Part shown: positions 1-8,687 of the stretch, piece by piece
Numbering within the stretch: position 1 is the stretch's first letter
Layout: each line of letters opens with the position of its first letter
Assembly: GCF_025949665.1 (NCBI RefSeq)
Contig: NZ_JAPDFT010000002.1
Location: 434,001 to 498,000, forward strand
Direction: 5' to 3'
DNA length: 64,000 nt
From: Chryseobacterium viscerum
GTDB lineage: Bacteria > Bacteroidota > Bacteroidia > Flavobacteriales > Weeksellaceae
The notes under the pieces: model-generated
Databases searched by the model: none
The model's input: only the letters and a program-made list of their open reading frames with translations
What the model was told of the DNA's origin: nothing
Translations under genes and position numbers: made by a program

Positions 1-1
1 T

Positions 2-1438
2 ACAGAAGACGATTTAAGAGTCGATCTAGAAAATAAAAAATATGAATTCGGTTGGGAAACGAAGATTGATTATGAAGATTTCCCGATCGGTTTAAATGAG
101 GATATCATCCGTGCCATCTCTGCTAAAAAAGAAGAGCCGGAATGGATGACTGAATGGCGTCTGGAATCTTTCAAAATCTGGTTGAAAATGGTAGAACCTA
201 GCTGGGCAAATATCAAGTATGAAAAACCAGATTTTCAAGCAATCCGTTACTATGCTGCTCCTAAAGTAAAGCCAGAACTGGCAAGCCTTGACGAGGTAGA
301 CCCTGAATTATTGAAAACATTTGCAAAATTAGGGATCAATATCGAAGAGCAGAAAAGACTTTCAGGTGTTGCCGTAGATATCGTAATGGACTCAATTTCT
401 GTGAAAACTACTTTCCAGGATACATTGGCAGAGAAAGGAATTATTTTCTGCTCAATTTCTGAGGCTATTAAAAACCACCCTGATTTAGTAAGAAAATATC
501 TTGGAAAAGTAGTTCCGAGAGGAGATAATTTCTATGCAGCATTAAATTCCGCAGTATTCTCTGATGGAAGTTTCTGCTATATTCCTAAAGGTGTAAAATG
601 CCCAATGGAGCTATCCACTTATTTCCGTATCAATCAGGCAGGAACAGGACAGTTTGAAAGAACGCTTCTTGTAGCTGATGAAGGAAGTTATGTCTCTTAT
701 CTTGAAGGCTGTACAGCACCATCAAGAGATGAAAACCAGCTTCACGCTGCGGTAGTGGAACTGATTGCTTTGGACGGCGCTGAGATCAAATATTCAACAG
801 TTCAGAACTGGTATCCTGGTAATGAAGAAGGTAAAGGAGGTGTATTCAACTTTGTAACGAAGAGAGGACTTTGCGAAAGAAATGCAAAAATCTCATGGAC
901 ACAGGTAGAAACAGGTTCGGCAGTAACATGGAAATATCCTTCTTGTATCCTTAAGGGAGACAATTCTATTGGGGAATTCTACTCTATTGCGGTAACCAAC
1001 AACCACCAGTATGCAGATACAGGAACAAAAATGATCCACATTGGAAAGAATACCAGATCCACAATTATTTCAAAAGGTATTTCTGCAGGAAAATCTCAAA
1101 ACTCGTACAGAGGACAGGTGAAAGTAATGCCTTCAGCAAAAGGGGCAAGAAACTTCTCTCAATGTGACTCTCTATTGATGGGTAATGAATGTGGAGCTCA
1201 CACTTTCCCTTATATTGAAATTAAAGATCCTACTGCGCAGTTAGAGCACGAAGCAACGACTTCAAAAATTGGAGAAGATCAGATTTTCTACTGTAACCAG
1301 AGAGGAATTGATACAGAAAGAGCAATCGCTCTGATTGTGAATGGTTTCAGTAAAGAAGTTTTGAACAAGCTTCCGATGGAATTTGCCATTGAAGCACAAA
1401 AACTACTTGAAATTTCATTAGAAGGTTCAGTAGGATAA
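2..1438 (+). CDS. sufB: SufB, Fe-S cluster scaffold subunit (5' end outside window)
   Basis: SufB is the core subunit of the SufBC2D scaffold on which Fe-S clusters are built in the cytoplasm. The reading frame is open from base 2 with SufB-like sequence ([20 protein letters not shown]), well upstream of the first in-frame ATG at 146, so that ATG is internal and the true start lies just before the window. About 478 codons are present, close to the usual full length of about 480. The family core is clear: the [15 protein letters not shown] stretch, [29 protein letters not shown] and the C-terminal [23 protein letters not shown] region. sufC and sufD follow on the same strand, with one unrelated gene between sufB and sufC. 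Confidence 0.96.
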   Translation, partial: TEDDLRVDLENKKYEFGWETKIDYEDFPIGLNEDIIRAISAKKEEPEWMTEWRLESFKIWLKMVEPSWANIKYEKPDFQAIRYYAAPKVKPELASLDEVDPELLKTFAKLGINIEEQKRLSGVAVDIVMDSISVKTTFQDTLAEKGIIFCSISEAIKNHPDLVRKYLGKVVPRGDNFYAALNSAVFSDGSFCYIPKGVKCPMELSTYFRINQAGTGQFERTLLVADEGSYVSYLEGCTAPSRDENQLHAAVVELIALDGAEIKYSTVQNWYPGNEEGKGGVFNFVTKRGLCERNAKISWTQVETGSAVTWKYPSCILKGDNSIGEFYSIAVTNNHQYADTGTKMIHIGKNTRSTIISKGISAGKSQNSYRGQVKVMPSAKGARNFSQCDSLLMGNECGAHTFPYIEIKDPTAQLEHEATTSKIGEDQIFYCNQRGIDTERAIALIVNGFSKEVLNKLPMEFAIEAQKLLEISLEGSVG

Positions 1439-1446
1439 AAAAAAAT

Positions 1447-1953
1447 ATGATAGCTACAGAAAGATTAATTTTAAGAAAACCCGCAAAAGAAGATTTTGAA
1501 AGTTTCTTTGAAATTAATCATGACCCTGAAACCAATATTCATAATCCAAGCGGGCCCATGAGTTTTCAAAAAGCAGAAAGCACATTTGCAAGAATGCTTG
1601 ATCATTGGGAAAAATATAGTTTTGGAAGCTGGGTGATTGTTGAAAAAGATGATCCAGAAAATATAATAGGTTTTGGAGGGCTGAGCTATAAACTCTACGG
1701 AGAAGAAGAAAAATTGAATTTAGGCTATCGTTTTGCTTCCCAGGCATGGGGGAAAGGATATGCCACAGAATTCACAAAGAAGACTATAGATGTTGGTTTA
1801 AATCAAGACGATAAAGAAGAAATATTCGCAATTGTCCGTCCCAGCAATATAGCTTCTGTTAAAGTTTTGGAAAAGGCAGGTATGATCAAAATCGGGACTC
1901 TTAATGATGTTCCGGGTCAACCTGAAAGTTTAGTATATAGAATTCAAAAATAA
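1447..1953 (+). CDS. GNAT-family N-acetyltransferase (RimJ/RimL type)
   Basis: A 168-residue protein of the Acetyltransf_3 (RimJ/RimL-like) GNAT group, which transfers acetyl from acetyl-CoA to an amine; the substrate cannot be told. It opens with the typical TERLILRKPAKEDFESFFEI strand. GFGGLSYKL is beta4, LGYRFASQAWGKGYATE is the acetyl-CoA pyrophosphate-binding loop (Q/RxxGxG/A type), and NIASVKVLEKAGM is the C-terminal helix seen in this group. It starts 8 bp after the sufB stop and ends 18 bp before sufC, so it is probably cotranscribed inside the suf operon. A role in Fe-S assembly is not implied by the family and may be coincidental. Confidence 0.85.
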   Translation: MIATERLILRKPAKEDFESFFEINHDPETNIHNPSGPMSFQKAESTFARMLDHWEKYSFGSWVIVEKDDPENIIGFGGLSYKLYGEEEKLNLGYRFASQAWGKGYATEFTKKTIDVGLNQDDKEEIFAIVRPSNIASVKVLEKAGMIKIGTLNDVPGQPESLVYRIQK

Positions 1954-1971
1954 TTTGTTTAAGCAAATAAA

Positions 1972-2715
1972 ATGTTAGAAATTAAAAACCTTCACGCCAA
2001 AATTGAAGATGGCGCAGAAATATTAAAAGGTATTAATCTTGAAATAAAGCCAGGCGAAGTTCACGCTATCATGGGGCCGAACGGAGCCGGGAAATCTACC
2101 CTTTCTTCTGTAATCGCAGGAAAAGAAGATTACGAAGTGACTGGTGGAGAGATCCTTTTTCAGGGAGAAGACATCAGTGAAGACGCTCCTGAAGATAGAG
2201 CTCACAAAGGAATTTTCCTTTCTTTCCAGTATCCAGTGGAAATTCCGGGAGTTTCTGTAACGAACTTTATCAAAGCTGCTTTAAACGAAACAAGAAAAGC
2301 AAACGGATTGGAAGAAATGCCTGCAAAAGAAATGCTTGCATTAATCCGTGAAAAATCTGAAAAACTGGGTATCAAGAAAGATTTCCTTTCAAGATCATTA
2401 AACGAGGGATTCTCCGGAGGTGAAAAGAAAAGAAACGAGATCTTCCAGATGATGATGCTTAATCCTAAATTGGCTATTCTTGATGAGACTGATTCCGGAT
2501 TGGATATTGATGCTTTAAGAATCGTGGCAGATGGAGTAAATCATTTTAAAAATGAAGGAAATGCAGTTCTTTTGATTACACACTATCAGAGATTGCTTAA
2601 CTATATTCAACCTGACTTCGTTCACGTTTTAGCAGATGGAAAAATCATCAAAACAGGTGATAAATCTTTAGCATTAGAACTTGAAGAAAAAGGTTACGAC
2701 TGGCTTCTTAACTAA
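1972..2715 (+). CDS. sufC: SufC, Fe-S assembly ATPase
   Basis: SufC is the soluble ABC-type ATPase of the SufBCD complex. The 247 residues contain all ABC motifs: Walker [10 protein letters not shown] near residue 36, a Q-loop in [12 protein letters not shown] (the P-V/E-I-P-G extension is characteristic of SufC), the signature [16 protein letters not shown], Walker [13 protein letters not shown] and a switch His in [10 protein letters not shown]. There are no membrane segments, as expected. It lies between the acetyltransferase gene and sufD. A 137-bp gap separates it from sufD, unusual for an otherwise tight operon. Confidence 0.97.
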   Translation: MLEIKNLHAKIEDGAEILKGINLEIKPGEVHAIMGPNGAGKSTLSSVIAGKEDYEVTGGEILFQGEDISEDAPEDRAHKGIFLSFQYPVEIPGVSVTNFIKAALNETRKANGLEEMPAKEMLALIREKSEKLGIKKDFLSRSLNEGFSGGEKKRNEIFQMMMLNPKLAILDETDSGLDIDALRIVADGVNHFKNEGNAVLLITHYQRLLNYIQPDFVHVLADGKIIKTGDKSLALELEEKGYDWLLN

Positions 2716-2852
2716 GAAGAAAATATATTATTTCAGAGATTAAAATTTTTCGCATTCATTTATAAAATACAGCAAAAAAGAATCTCTAGTATTAAAAATT
2801 GGGTTCCCTATTCCTCGGAATAACAATATTTTAGTTAATAAAAAAAGAAAAA
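2716..2852 (+). other. sufC-sufD spacer with short palindrome
   Basis: This 137-bp spacer has no ORF. It holds a widely spaced inverted repeat (AGAGATT about 2733-2739 against AATCTCT 2781-2787) and a compact palindrome TATTCC-TC-GGAATA at 2809-2822, about 30 bp before the sufD start. No T-run follows it, so it does not look like a terminator. It may be a protein-binding site or the scar of a small dispersed element. Confidence 0.4.
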
Positions 2853-4187
2853 ATGGTGCAAACCACAGATATACCAGTAATGGCATTAAAAGAACAAATT
2901 ATAGAGAACCATAATGAATTTTTGGAGAGTCTTCGTCACAGATTTCTGGATGACAGTAGAAAAGCAGCTCTTCAAAGGTTTCAAACCCTTGGTTTTCCGA
3001 CAAAAAAAAACGAAGAATATAAATATACCAATCTAAAGGAAATCACGGAAAAAAGCTACAACTTCTTCCCGAAAGAGAGCCACAATATCACTAAAGAGCA
3101 GTTTGATGAACTGCATCTTGGAGAAGAAAATTTTGATTGGATTGTTTTTGTAAATGGTAAACTTCATAAAGAACTTTCAAAAGTTTCTATTGAAAATGTA
3201 GAATTCCTTTCATTCAACTACGCACTGAATGACGAGAAGCACAAAGAAGTTTTTGAAAAGTATTTCAACACCATCGCTTCTAAAGAACAAGCTTTTACAA
3301 ACTTAAACCTTGCTTACTGCAAATACGGATTCTTTTTGAAGGTTCCTAAAAATGTAGTGATTGAAAAACCAATCCATATTTTTTATATTTCTCAGAATCA
3401 GGAGGAAAACACATTCTACAATACCAGAAACCTCTTGATCGTAGAAGAAGGAGCAAAAGTAGAAGTGATTGAAAGCCACCATAATTTTGACAGCACTTAT
3501 GTGTTGACAAACTCTGTAACGGAGATTTTTACCTATCCCAATGCAAAAGCTGACTGGCATAAGCTTCAAAATGATAACAACACAACCTATCTTATCGACA
3601 ACACATTCGCAAGACAGGAGAAAGACAGCTTAACCACTGTAAATACATTCTCTTTCGGAGGTAAACTGGTAAGAAACAACCTTGATTTTATTCATAATGG
3701 ATCAAACATCAATTCATTCATGAATGGAATCACAATCATCGGAAAAGATCAATTGGTAGATCACCATACGGCGGTTCACCATAACTTCCCGAACTGTGAA
3801 AGTTATCAGAACTACAAAGGAATCTTTGATGGTAATGCACATGGAGTTTTTAATGGAAAAGTTTTTGTTGACAAAATTGCTCAAAAAACAAATGCTTATC
3901 AGCAGAATAACAACGTATTGCTAAGTGAAGGTGCAAGTATTGATACAAAACCTCAGTTGGAAATCTTTGCTGATGATGTAAAATGTTCTCACGGATGTAC
4001 CGTAGGTCAGCTGAATGAAGACGCTTTATTTTACCTGAGAGCAAGAGGAATTTCTAAAAAAGAAGCACAGGCATTACTTTTATATGCTTTTGCTAATGAC
4101 GCCATGCAAAACATTGATATAGAGCCTCTAAAAGAGAAAATATCAAAGCTATTGGCAGAGAAACTAGGAGTAGATATAGAATTCTAA
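2853..4187 (+). CDS. sufD: SufD, Fe-S cluster assembly scaffold subunit
   Basis: SufD pairs with SufB in the SufBC2D scaffold. The 444-residue protein has the SufD N-terminal helical region (SLRHRFLDDSRKAALQRFQTLG and KKNEEYKYTNLKEI), a right-handed beta-helix core (for example NVVIEKPIHIFYIS), and the conserved C-terminus with HNFPNCESYQNYKGIFDG, DDVKCSHGCTVGQLNEDALFYLRARGISKKEAQALLLYAFA. The ATG at 2853 is chosen because a purine/A-rich run precedes it; the ATG at 2880 (MALKEQ) would also fit family length. It is the last gene of the suf group, followed by a hairpin terminator. Confidence 0.95.
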   Translation: MVQTTDIPVMALKEQIIENHNEFLESLRHRFLDDSRKAALQRFQTLGFPTKKNEEYKYTNLKEITEKSYNFFPKESHNITKEQFDELHLGEENFDWIVFVNGKLHKELSKVSIENVEFLSFNYALNDEKHKEVFEKYFNTIASKEQAFTNLNLAYCKYGFFLKVPKNVVIEKPIHIFYISQNQEENTFYNTRNLLIVEEGAKVEVIESHHNFDSTYVLTNSVTEIFTYPNAKADWHKLQNDNNTTYLIDNTFARQEKDSLTTVNTFSFGGKLVRNNLDFIHNGSNINSFMNGITIIGKDQLVDHHTAVHHNFPNCESYQNYKGIFDGNAHGVFNGKVFVDKIAQKTNAYQQNNNVLLSEGASIDTKPQLEIFADDVKCSHGCTVGQLNEDALFYLRARGISKKEAQALLLYAFANDAMQNIDIEPLKEKISKLLAEKLGVDIEF

Positions 4188-4207
4188 GACTTATATATAT
4201 TGATACA

Positions 4208-4240
4208 CAAAAGCACTTCAAAAAGAAGTGCTTTTTTATT
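4208..4240 (+). terminator. Rho-independent terminator after sufD
   Basis: Perfect 9-bp stem AAGCACTTC/GAAGTGCTT (4211-4219 and 4225-4233) with an AAAAA loop and a following T-run. It sits 20 bp after sufD and just before the 3' end of the convergent DUF3078 gene, so it may serve both strands. Confidence 0.85.
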
Positions 4241-4258
4241 TTTTACAGGTTATCTCGT

Positions 4259-5182
4259 TTATTTCTTTAGCCAGCCCTGGTTATCCTTATTATCTGAGCG
4301 TTTCTTCCCATTATCGAAATTATAGGCTAAACCTACACCTAATGTCTGCTTCAGCTGTGTTTTCCAAATCTGATTATGATCATACAGCAGATCCAGGGTA
4401 ATATTGGATGAAATATATTTATTGATTTTCATATTTAAGATCGCTCCATAAGCCAATACCAATCTATCCGGATGATCCAGATAATTTGAAAATACAGACG
4501 CGGTATTGGTTAGGTTTATATTCTCCATGATTTTGATTTTATAAATAGCTGTCCCAAGAAAACCAAACTGGAAAAGTGATGAATCCCCATCATTCTTAAG
4601 TCCATAAGTTCCTGCTGTTTGAAGATCCTTATCCAAAACAAAAGTCCATCTTGCGTTAGCCGGACGTAAAGTTACTGTCAGATTATCATTAGGACGGTAG
4701 GTAACCCCTGCACCCACATTCAGGTATCCCGGAGCCATGAAATTGGAGATTTTTTTAGCATCGGGATTATTCCCGTCTTCATATCCCGGAGCAAACTGAG
4801 TCTGAAGGCCGGCTCCTGTTGAGAAATACCAGCTTTCGGCAAATTTTCTACCATAGTTTGTAGAAAGGTTGATAACATCCTGAGTTTTTCTTACACCCGT
4901 TCCCTGGGTATTATTCTGTCCGTAGCCCAAAATAATAATATTTTCCCAAAGATCTTTTCCTTTTTCATAAGTCAGGTTATAATTGACACCGGCAAGCCAT
5001 CCTACGTTGTTGGCTCCACCTCCAACCCAGTTTGAAAAGGCGGCCTGATTAAGCATTAATGTATTTTGTCCCTGAATAGACCAGGCTTTAATGGTGTCTG
5101 CTGCCGGAGCATCTGTTTTAGTTTCTTGCGCCAAAGCCATCGCTCCAAAAGAAATGGAACTGATCAATAAAAGTTTCTTCAT
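4259..5182 (-). CDS. DUF3078 family secreted/outer-membrane protein, copy A
   Basis: A 307-residue protein with a clear signal peptide (MKKLLLISSISFGAMALAQ, cleaved after the AxA-like end). The rest matches the Bacteroidetes DUF3078 family: LNQAAFSNWVGGGANNVGW near the N-terminus, then alternating aromatic beta-strands typical of an outer-membrane barrel and a C-terminal strand GVGLAYNFDNG. Function is unknown for the family. It is about 80% identical by eye to the gene directly upstream (5411-6337), so the two are a recent tandem duplication. Each copy has its own promoter-like box and they are separated by a terminator. Confidence 0.85.
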   Translation of the reverse strand: MKKLLLISSISFGAMALAQETKTDAPAADTIKAWSIQGQNTLMLNQAAFSNWVGGGANNVGWLAGVNYNLTYEKGKDLWENIIILGYGQNNTQGTGVRKTQDVINLSTNYGRKFAESWYFSTGAGLQTQFAPGYEDGNNPDAKKISNFMAPGYLNVGAGVTYRPNDNLTVTLRPANARWTFVLDKDLQTAGTYGLKNDGDSSLFQFGFLGTAIYKIKIMENINLTNTASVFSNYLDHPDRLVLAYGAILNMKINKYISSNITLDLLYDHNQIWKTQLKQTLGVGLAYNFDNGKKRSDNKDNQGWLKK

Positions 5183-5197
5183 AATAATGATTTATTA

Positions 5198-5205
5198 CAA
5201 ATGTA
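5198..5205 (-). promoter_or_regulatory. -7 box (TACATTTG) for DUF3078 copy A
   Basis: On the minus strand this reads TACATTTG, an exact match to the Bacteroidetes -7 consensus TAnnTTTG, about 16 bp upstream of the start codon. No convincing -33 TTTG is visible. Copy B has an equivalent box (TATTTTTG at 6358-6365). Confidence 0.35.
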
Positions 5206-5357
5206 TAAATAATAATCTATGCCTAAATAAAATTCACTATAAAATGAATTTAACATAGTTGATTTTTTGCTTATAATACAATGAAAACAAATCATTTAAG
5301 TAACCCCATATTGTATTCCAAACTTAAATCAACTTAAAACTACAGTATTTTAATGAC

Positions 5358-5388
5358 AAAAAAACACCTCATTCCTGAAGTGTTTTTC
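5358..5388 (-). terminator. Terminator after DUF3078 copy B
   Basis: On the minus strand: a stem of AAAAACAC/GTGTTTTT extended by further pairs around one C-A mismatch, a short loop and a following run of seven T. It separates the two tandem DUF3078 genes. Confidence 0.75.
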
Positions 5389-5410
5389 TATTAGAATTGA
5401 TCTAGTTATA

Positions 5411-6337
5411 TTATTTTTTTATCCACCATTGGCTGTCTTTACGATCAGAGCGTTTTACCCCATTATCAATGGTATAAGCGAATCCGATTCCAAGGGTTTG
5501 TTTCAGCTGCGTTTTTTCGATTTGACTGTGATCATACAACAAATCAACCGTTACATTGGATGAAATATATTTGTTTACTTTCAGGTTCAATAGGGCTCCA
5601 TAAGCCAATACCAATCTATCCGGATGATCCAGATAATTTGAAAAGACCGATGCGGTATTGGTCAAGTAGATATCTTCCATTATTTTCAGCTTATAAATTG
5701 CCGTTCCCAAGAAACCGAACTGCAATAAAGAAGAATCACCATCGCTTTTCAAACCGTAGCTTCCCGCTGTCTGAAGGTCTTTATCCAGTACAAATGTCCA
5801 TCTGGCGTTGGTAGGACGTAAAGTTACCGTCAGATCTTCATTAGGTCTGTACGTGATACCCATCCCGACGTTCAGGTAACCTGGAGCCATAAAATTTGAG
5901 ATTTTTTTGGCTTCAGGGTTGTTTCCGTCTTCATATCCTGCAGCAAACTGAGATTGTAATCCCGTTCCTAAAGAGAAATACCAGCTTTTTGAAAATTTTC
6001 GCCCATAGTTGGTAGAAACATTGATAACATCCTGAGTTTTCCTTATTCCTATTCCTTTGGTATCATTTTGTCCATAACCTAAAATAATGATATTTTCCCA
6101 GAGATCATTATTTTTCTCGTACGTCAGGTTGTAATTGACACCGGCAAGCCACCCCACGTTATTAGCCCCACCTTGTACCCAGTTTGAAAAGGCAGACTGA
6201 TTGATCATTAATGTATTTTTCCCTATCACAGACCAGTATTTTACTGTGTCTACCACAACAGAATCTTTCTTCAATTCTTCTTGTGCACTTGCATAAATCC
6301 CAATAAAAAAGGAAAGAATCAATAAAAACTTCTTCAT
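5411..6337 (-). CDS. DUF3078 family secreted/outer-membrane protein, copy B
   Basis: A 308-residue paralogue of the neighbouring gene. It has a signal peptide (MKKFLLILSFFIGIYASAQ) and the same core: NQSAFSNWVQGGANNVGW, GYEDGNNPEAKKISNFMAPG, DHPDRLVLAYGALL and a C-terminal barrel strand. Differences cluster just after the signal peptide and at the extreme C-terminus, consistent with duplication followed by drift in exposed parts. The product is probably an outer-membrane beta-barrel of unknown role. The high identity could also reflect gene conversion between the copies. Confidence 0.85.
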   Translation of the reverse strand: MKKFLLILSFFIGIYASAQEELKKDSVVVDTVKYWSVIGKNTLMINQSAFSNWVQGGANNVGWLAGVNYNLTYEKNNDLWENIIILGYGQNDTKGIGIRKTQDVINVSTNYGRKFSKSWYFSLGTGLQSQFAAGYEDGNNPEAKKISNFMAPGYLNVGMGITYRPNEDLTVTLRPTNARWTFVLDKDLQTAGSYGLKSDGDSSLLQFGFLGTAIYKLKIMEDIYLTNTASVFSNYLDHPDRLVLAYGALLNLKVNKYISSNVTVDLLYDHSQIEKTQLKQTLGIGFAYTIDNGVKRSDRKDSQWWIKK

Positions 6338-6357
6338 TACTCAAATAATTTTCACTG

Positions 6358-6365
6358 CAAAAATA
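6358..6365 (-). promoter_or_regulatory. -7 box (TATTTTTG) for DUF3078 copy B
   Basis: Exact TAnnTTTG match on the minus strand, 20 bp before the start codon; the position is equivalent to the box of copy A. No good -33 element is seen. Confidence 0.35.
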
Positions 6366-6585
6366 TTAATATAATTTTTTTTAAAGGTAAATTCAGCTTT
6401 AAAGAATTAGGATTCTTTAAAGTTTAAATGCCTAACAATAAGATATCTCTATAAAATCAATGCCAAAATAATAAGTCTGAAAATAAATTTGACACCTTTT
6501 GTCTTAAAATCAGATGGATAGAAATTGATTCATCGCCAAATTTTCCGAAATTTATCATTGGCTTTTGATTTGACGTAAAATCCTC

Positions 6586-7353
6586 ATGTTTAAAAATGCA
6601 ATTTCAAAAAGAGCGATTATATACCCTTTGCTGATGCTTTCTGCAATGTGGTTCGGGTATTTTTTACAAATGCAGGGATTTTTTCAAAGCTGTTTTGGAG
6701 CGATTATACCGCTTTTACCTGAAGGACTGCTGGGTATAGTTACCTCCCCTCTTTTGCATGGAAATATCGATCATATTATAGGAAACTCTATTCCCATAGC
6801 GGCACTTATGTTTTTGCTCTATCAGTTTTACCCTTTAGTTGCAAACAAGGTTTTTATTATCGGCTGGCTGGCAACAGGGCTTTTGGTATGGCTTCTTCCT
6901 CCCATCGACATTTTTTCCGGCGAATATATGTACACCTGTACAATCGGAGCCAGTGGCGTGGTCTATGTTCTTGCCTTCTTCCTTTTCTTCAGTGGAGTAT
7001 TCAAATGGAATACAAAGCTTCTTACCATTTCAATGCTAGTGGTACTGTATTATGGAAGTTTAGTCTGGGGAATGCTTCCGGAAGAACTGTTCTACAATAT
7101 GCAGGAACCCAGTAAAATTTCATGGCAGGCCCATCTTTCCGGTGCTGTAGTAGGTAGTGTCATTGCATTTGCTTTTAAAAATGTTGGAGAAAAAAAGAAA
7201 AAATTTATCTGGGAATTCCCTAATTATTATAGTGAAAAGGATGATAAGCTGTGGCAGGAATACAAGGAAAATCATCCGGAAGATTTTATGGAGCTTCCCT
7301 ATAAAAAAAGAGATGATATTTGGGATCATTTGGATGAATTAAGGAAAAGATAA
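6586..7353 (+). CDS. Rhomboid-family intramembrane serine protease
   Basis: A 255-residue polytopic membrane protein of the rhomboid family, which cleaves transmembrane substrates within the bilayer. The catalytic Ser is in TIGASGVVYVL (GxSG motif), the partner His in SWQAHLSGAVVGS (the AHxxG motif of the last core helix), and a conserved HGNIDHIIGNS loop carries the oxyanion-side Asn. About six hydrophobic segments are visible, followed by a charged cytoplasmic tail of about 55 residues (KKKKFIWEFPNYY onward). Substrates are unknown. It lies 34 bp upstream of dprA on the same strand. Confidence 0.9.
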   Translation: MFKNAISKRAIIYPLLMLSAMWFGYFLQMQGFFQSCFGAIIPLLPEGLLGIVTSPLLHGNIDHIIGNSIPIAALMFLLYQFYPLVANKVFIIGWLATGLLVWLLPPIDIFSGEYMYTCTIGASGVVYVLAFFLFFSGVFKWNTKLLTISMLVVLYYGSLVWGMLPEELFYNMQEPSKISWQAHLSGAVVGSVIAFAFKNVGEKKKKFIWEFPNYYSEKDDKLWQEYKENHPEDFMELPYKKRDDIWDHLDELRKR

Positions 7354-7387
7354 AAACTTATTTCATTACATTTGAAAAAAAACACAC

Positions 7388-8497
7388 ATGATTTCCGAAG
7401 AATACTTTTACGCAATCGCCCTCCGCGAATGCAGCCAGATAGGTGATATTCATTTTCATAAACTTGTCCATACTTTTGGGAGTGCACAGGAAGCATGGAA
7501 AAGAGCAAAGAAAGAGTACAAAAAACTGGAAGGAATAGGACAAAAAACAGTTTCAGATATTGGAAATAAGTCTCATTTGGAATTCGCAGAAGAAGAATTA
7601 AATTTTTGCGAAAAAAATAATATCCGGATCAGGCTGAAGCATCTTAGTGAAACTCCTTTACTGCTTAATGAATGTAATGATGCCCCTGCTATTCTTTATC
7701 AGAAAGGAAAGATTGATGATACACAATCAAAAGTAAGTATTGTAGGAACCCGAAATATGACGGGCTATGGCCAAAAATTTATTGAAGACTTCTTTGAAAC
7801 AACTCAATCTTCAAGATATACATCAGTAAGCGGACTTGCTTTGGGTGTTGACAAAGAGGTTCATGAGCAGTCTATTCTTCACCGAAAATCTACTGTAGCG
7901 GTTCTTGCACATGGTTTCCAATATTTATATCCATCAAAGAACAGAAAACTTTCAGAGAAAATTTTGGAGGAAGGAGGCGCATTAATCACAGAGTTTAGTT
8001 CTTCCCGGAAACCAGACCGTGAAAACTTTATCCAGAGAAATAGAATTGTAGCAGGAATGTCTCCCGCAACCATTGTGGTGGAAACCGGTTTTGGAGGAGG
8101 GTCTGTAAGTACTGCTGCTTTTGCCAATGATTATAACCGTGACGTCTTTGCCCTCCCGGGAAAAATTACAGACATCTGCAGCCAGGGATGTAATCAGCTG
8201 ATTTTCCATAATAAAGCGACAGCCATTTCTACCATAAAAGATCTTGTAAACATGCTAGGGTTTAATGATCCTAAAGAAAAAATAGAAGAGTTATTTCCTT
8301 ACAGCGAGACATTGATGCAATTATCTGATAATCAATATTTAATATATCAATCTATTAAAGATCAACCTCAGATTTCTCTGGATGATCTGGCGCAGAAAAT
8401 TAATATTCCCACCCACAAAATCTTACCAATAATTTTGGAATTGGAACTTTTAGGGAAAGTAAAATCATTTTCCGGGAGGCAATTCATCGCAATTTAA
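7388..8497 (+). CDS. dprA: DprA, DNA-processing protein
   Basis: DprA loads RecA onto incoming single-stranded DNA during natural transformation. The 369 residues comprise an N-terminal helical HhH-like region (about 1-75), the DprA Rossmann-like domain (SIVGTRNMTGYGQ, SGLALGVDKEVH, HGFQYLYPSKNRKL, FIQRNRIVAGMSPATIVVE, FALPGKITD) and a C-terminal winged-helix domain (LDDLAQKINIPTHKILPIILELELLGKV). This is the standard full-length bacterial form. It implies at least residual competence functions; no other competence gene apart from comM/yifB at 36619 is in the window. Confidence 0.95.
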   Translation: MISEEYFYAIALRECSQIGDIHFHKLVHTFGSAQEAWKRAKKEYKKLEGIGQKTVSDIGNKSHLEFAEEELNFCEKNNIRIRLKHLSETPLLLNECNDAPAILYQKGKIDDTQSKVSIVGTRNMTGYGQKFIEDFFETTQSSRYTSVSGLALGVDKEVHEQSILHRKSTVAVLAHGFQYLYPSKNRKLSEKILEEGGALITEFSSSRKPDRENFIQRNRIVAGMSPATIVVETGFGGGSVSTAAFANDYNRDVFALPGKITDICSQGCNQLIFHNKATAISTIKDLVNMLGFNDPKEKIEELFPYSETLMQLSDNQYLIYQSIKDQPQISLDDLAQKINIPTHKILPIILELELLGKVKSFSGRQFIAI

Positions 8498-8631
8498 GAT
8501 TTAATGATTTCTTAATATTGCATTATTTCACACATAACATTTCATTTTTAATAAAATTTGAACACAAATTATCAATTTAATAATATTACGAAACATTATT
8601 ATTTAATTTTTAACAATGTTGAAATACAGTG

Positions 8632-8661
8632 TTGTGAATCTTGAAAAAAAAATTAAATTTG
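8632..8661 (+). promoter_or_regulatory. Bacteroidetes-type promoter of gdhA
   Basis: A TTG at 8632-8634 (-33 element), a 19-bp spacer and TAAATTTG at 8654-8661, an exact match to the -7 consensus TAnnTTTG. The predicted start of transcription is near 8665, giving a 5' leader of about 23 nt. This is the best-formed promoter in the window. Confidence 0.65.
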
Positions 8662-8687
8662 TTGACAATAATATTCAACCTTAATAT

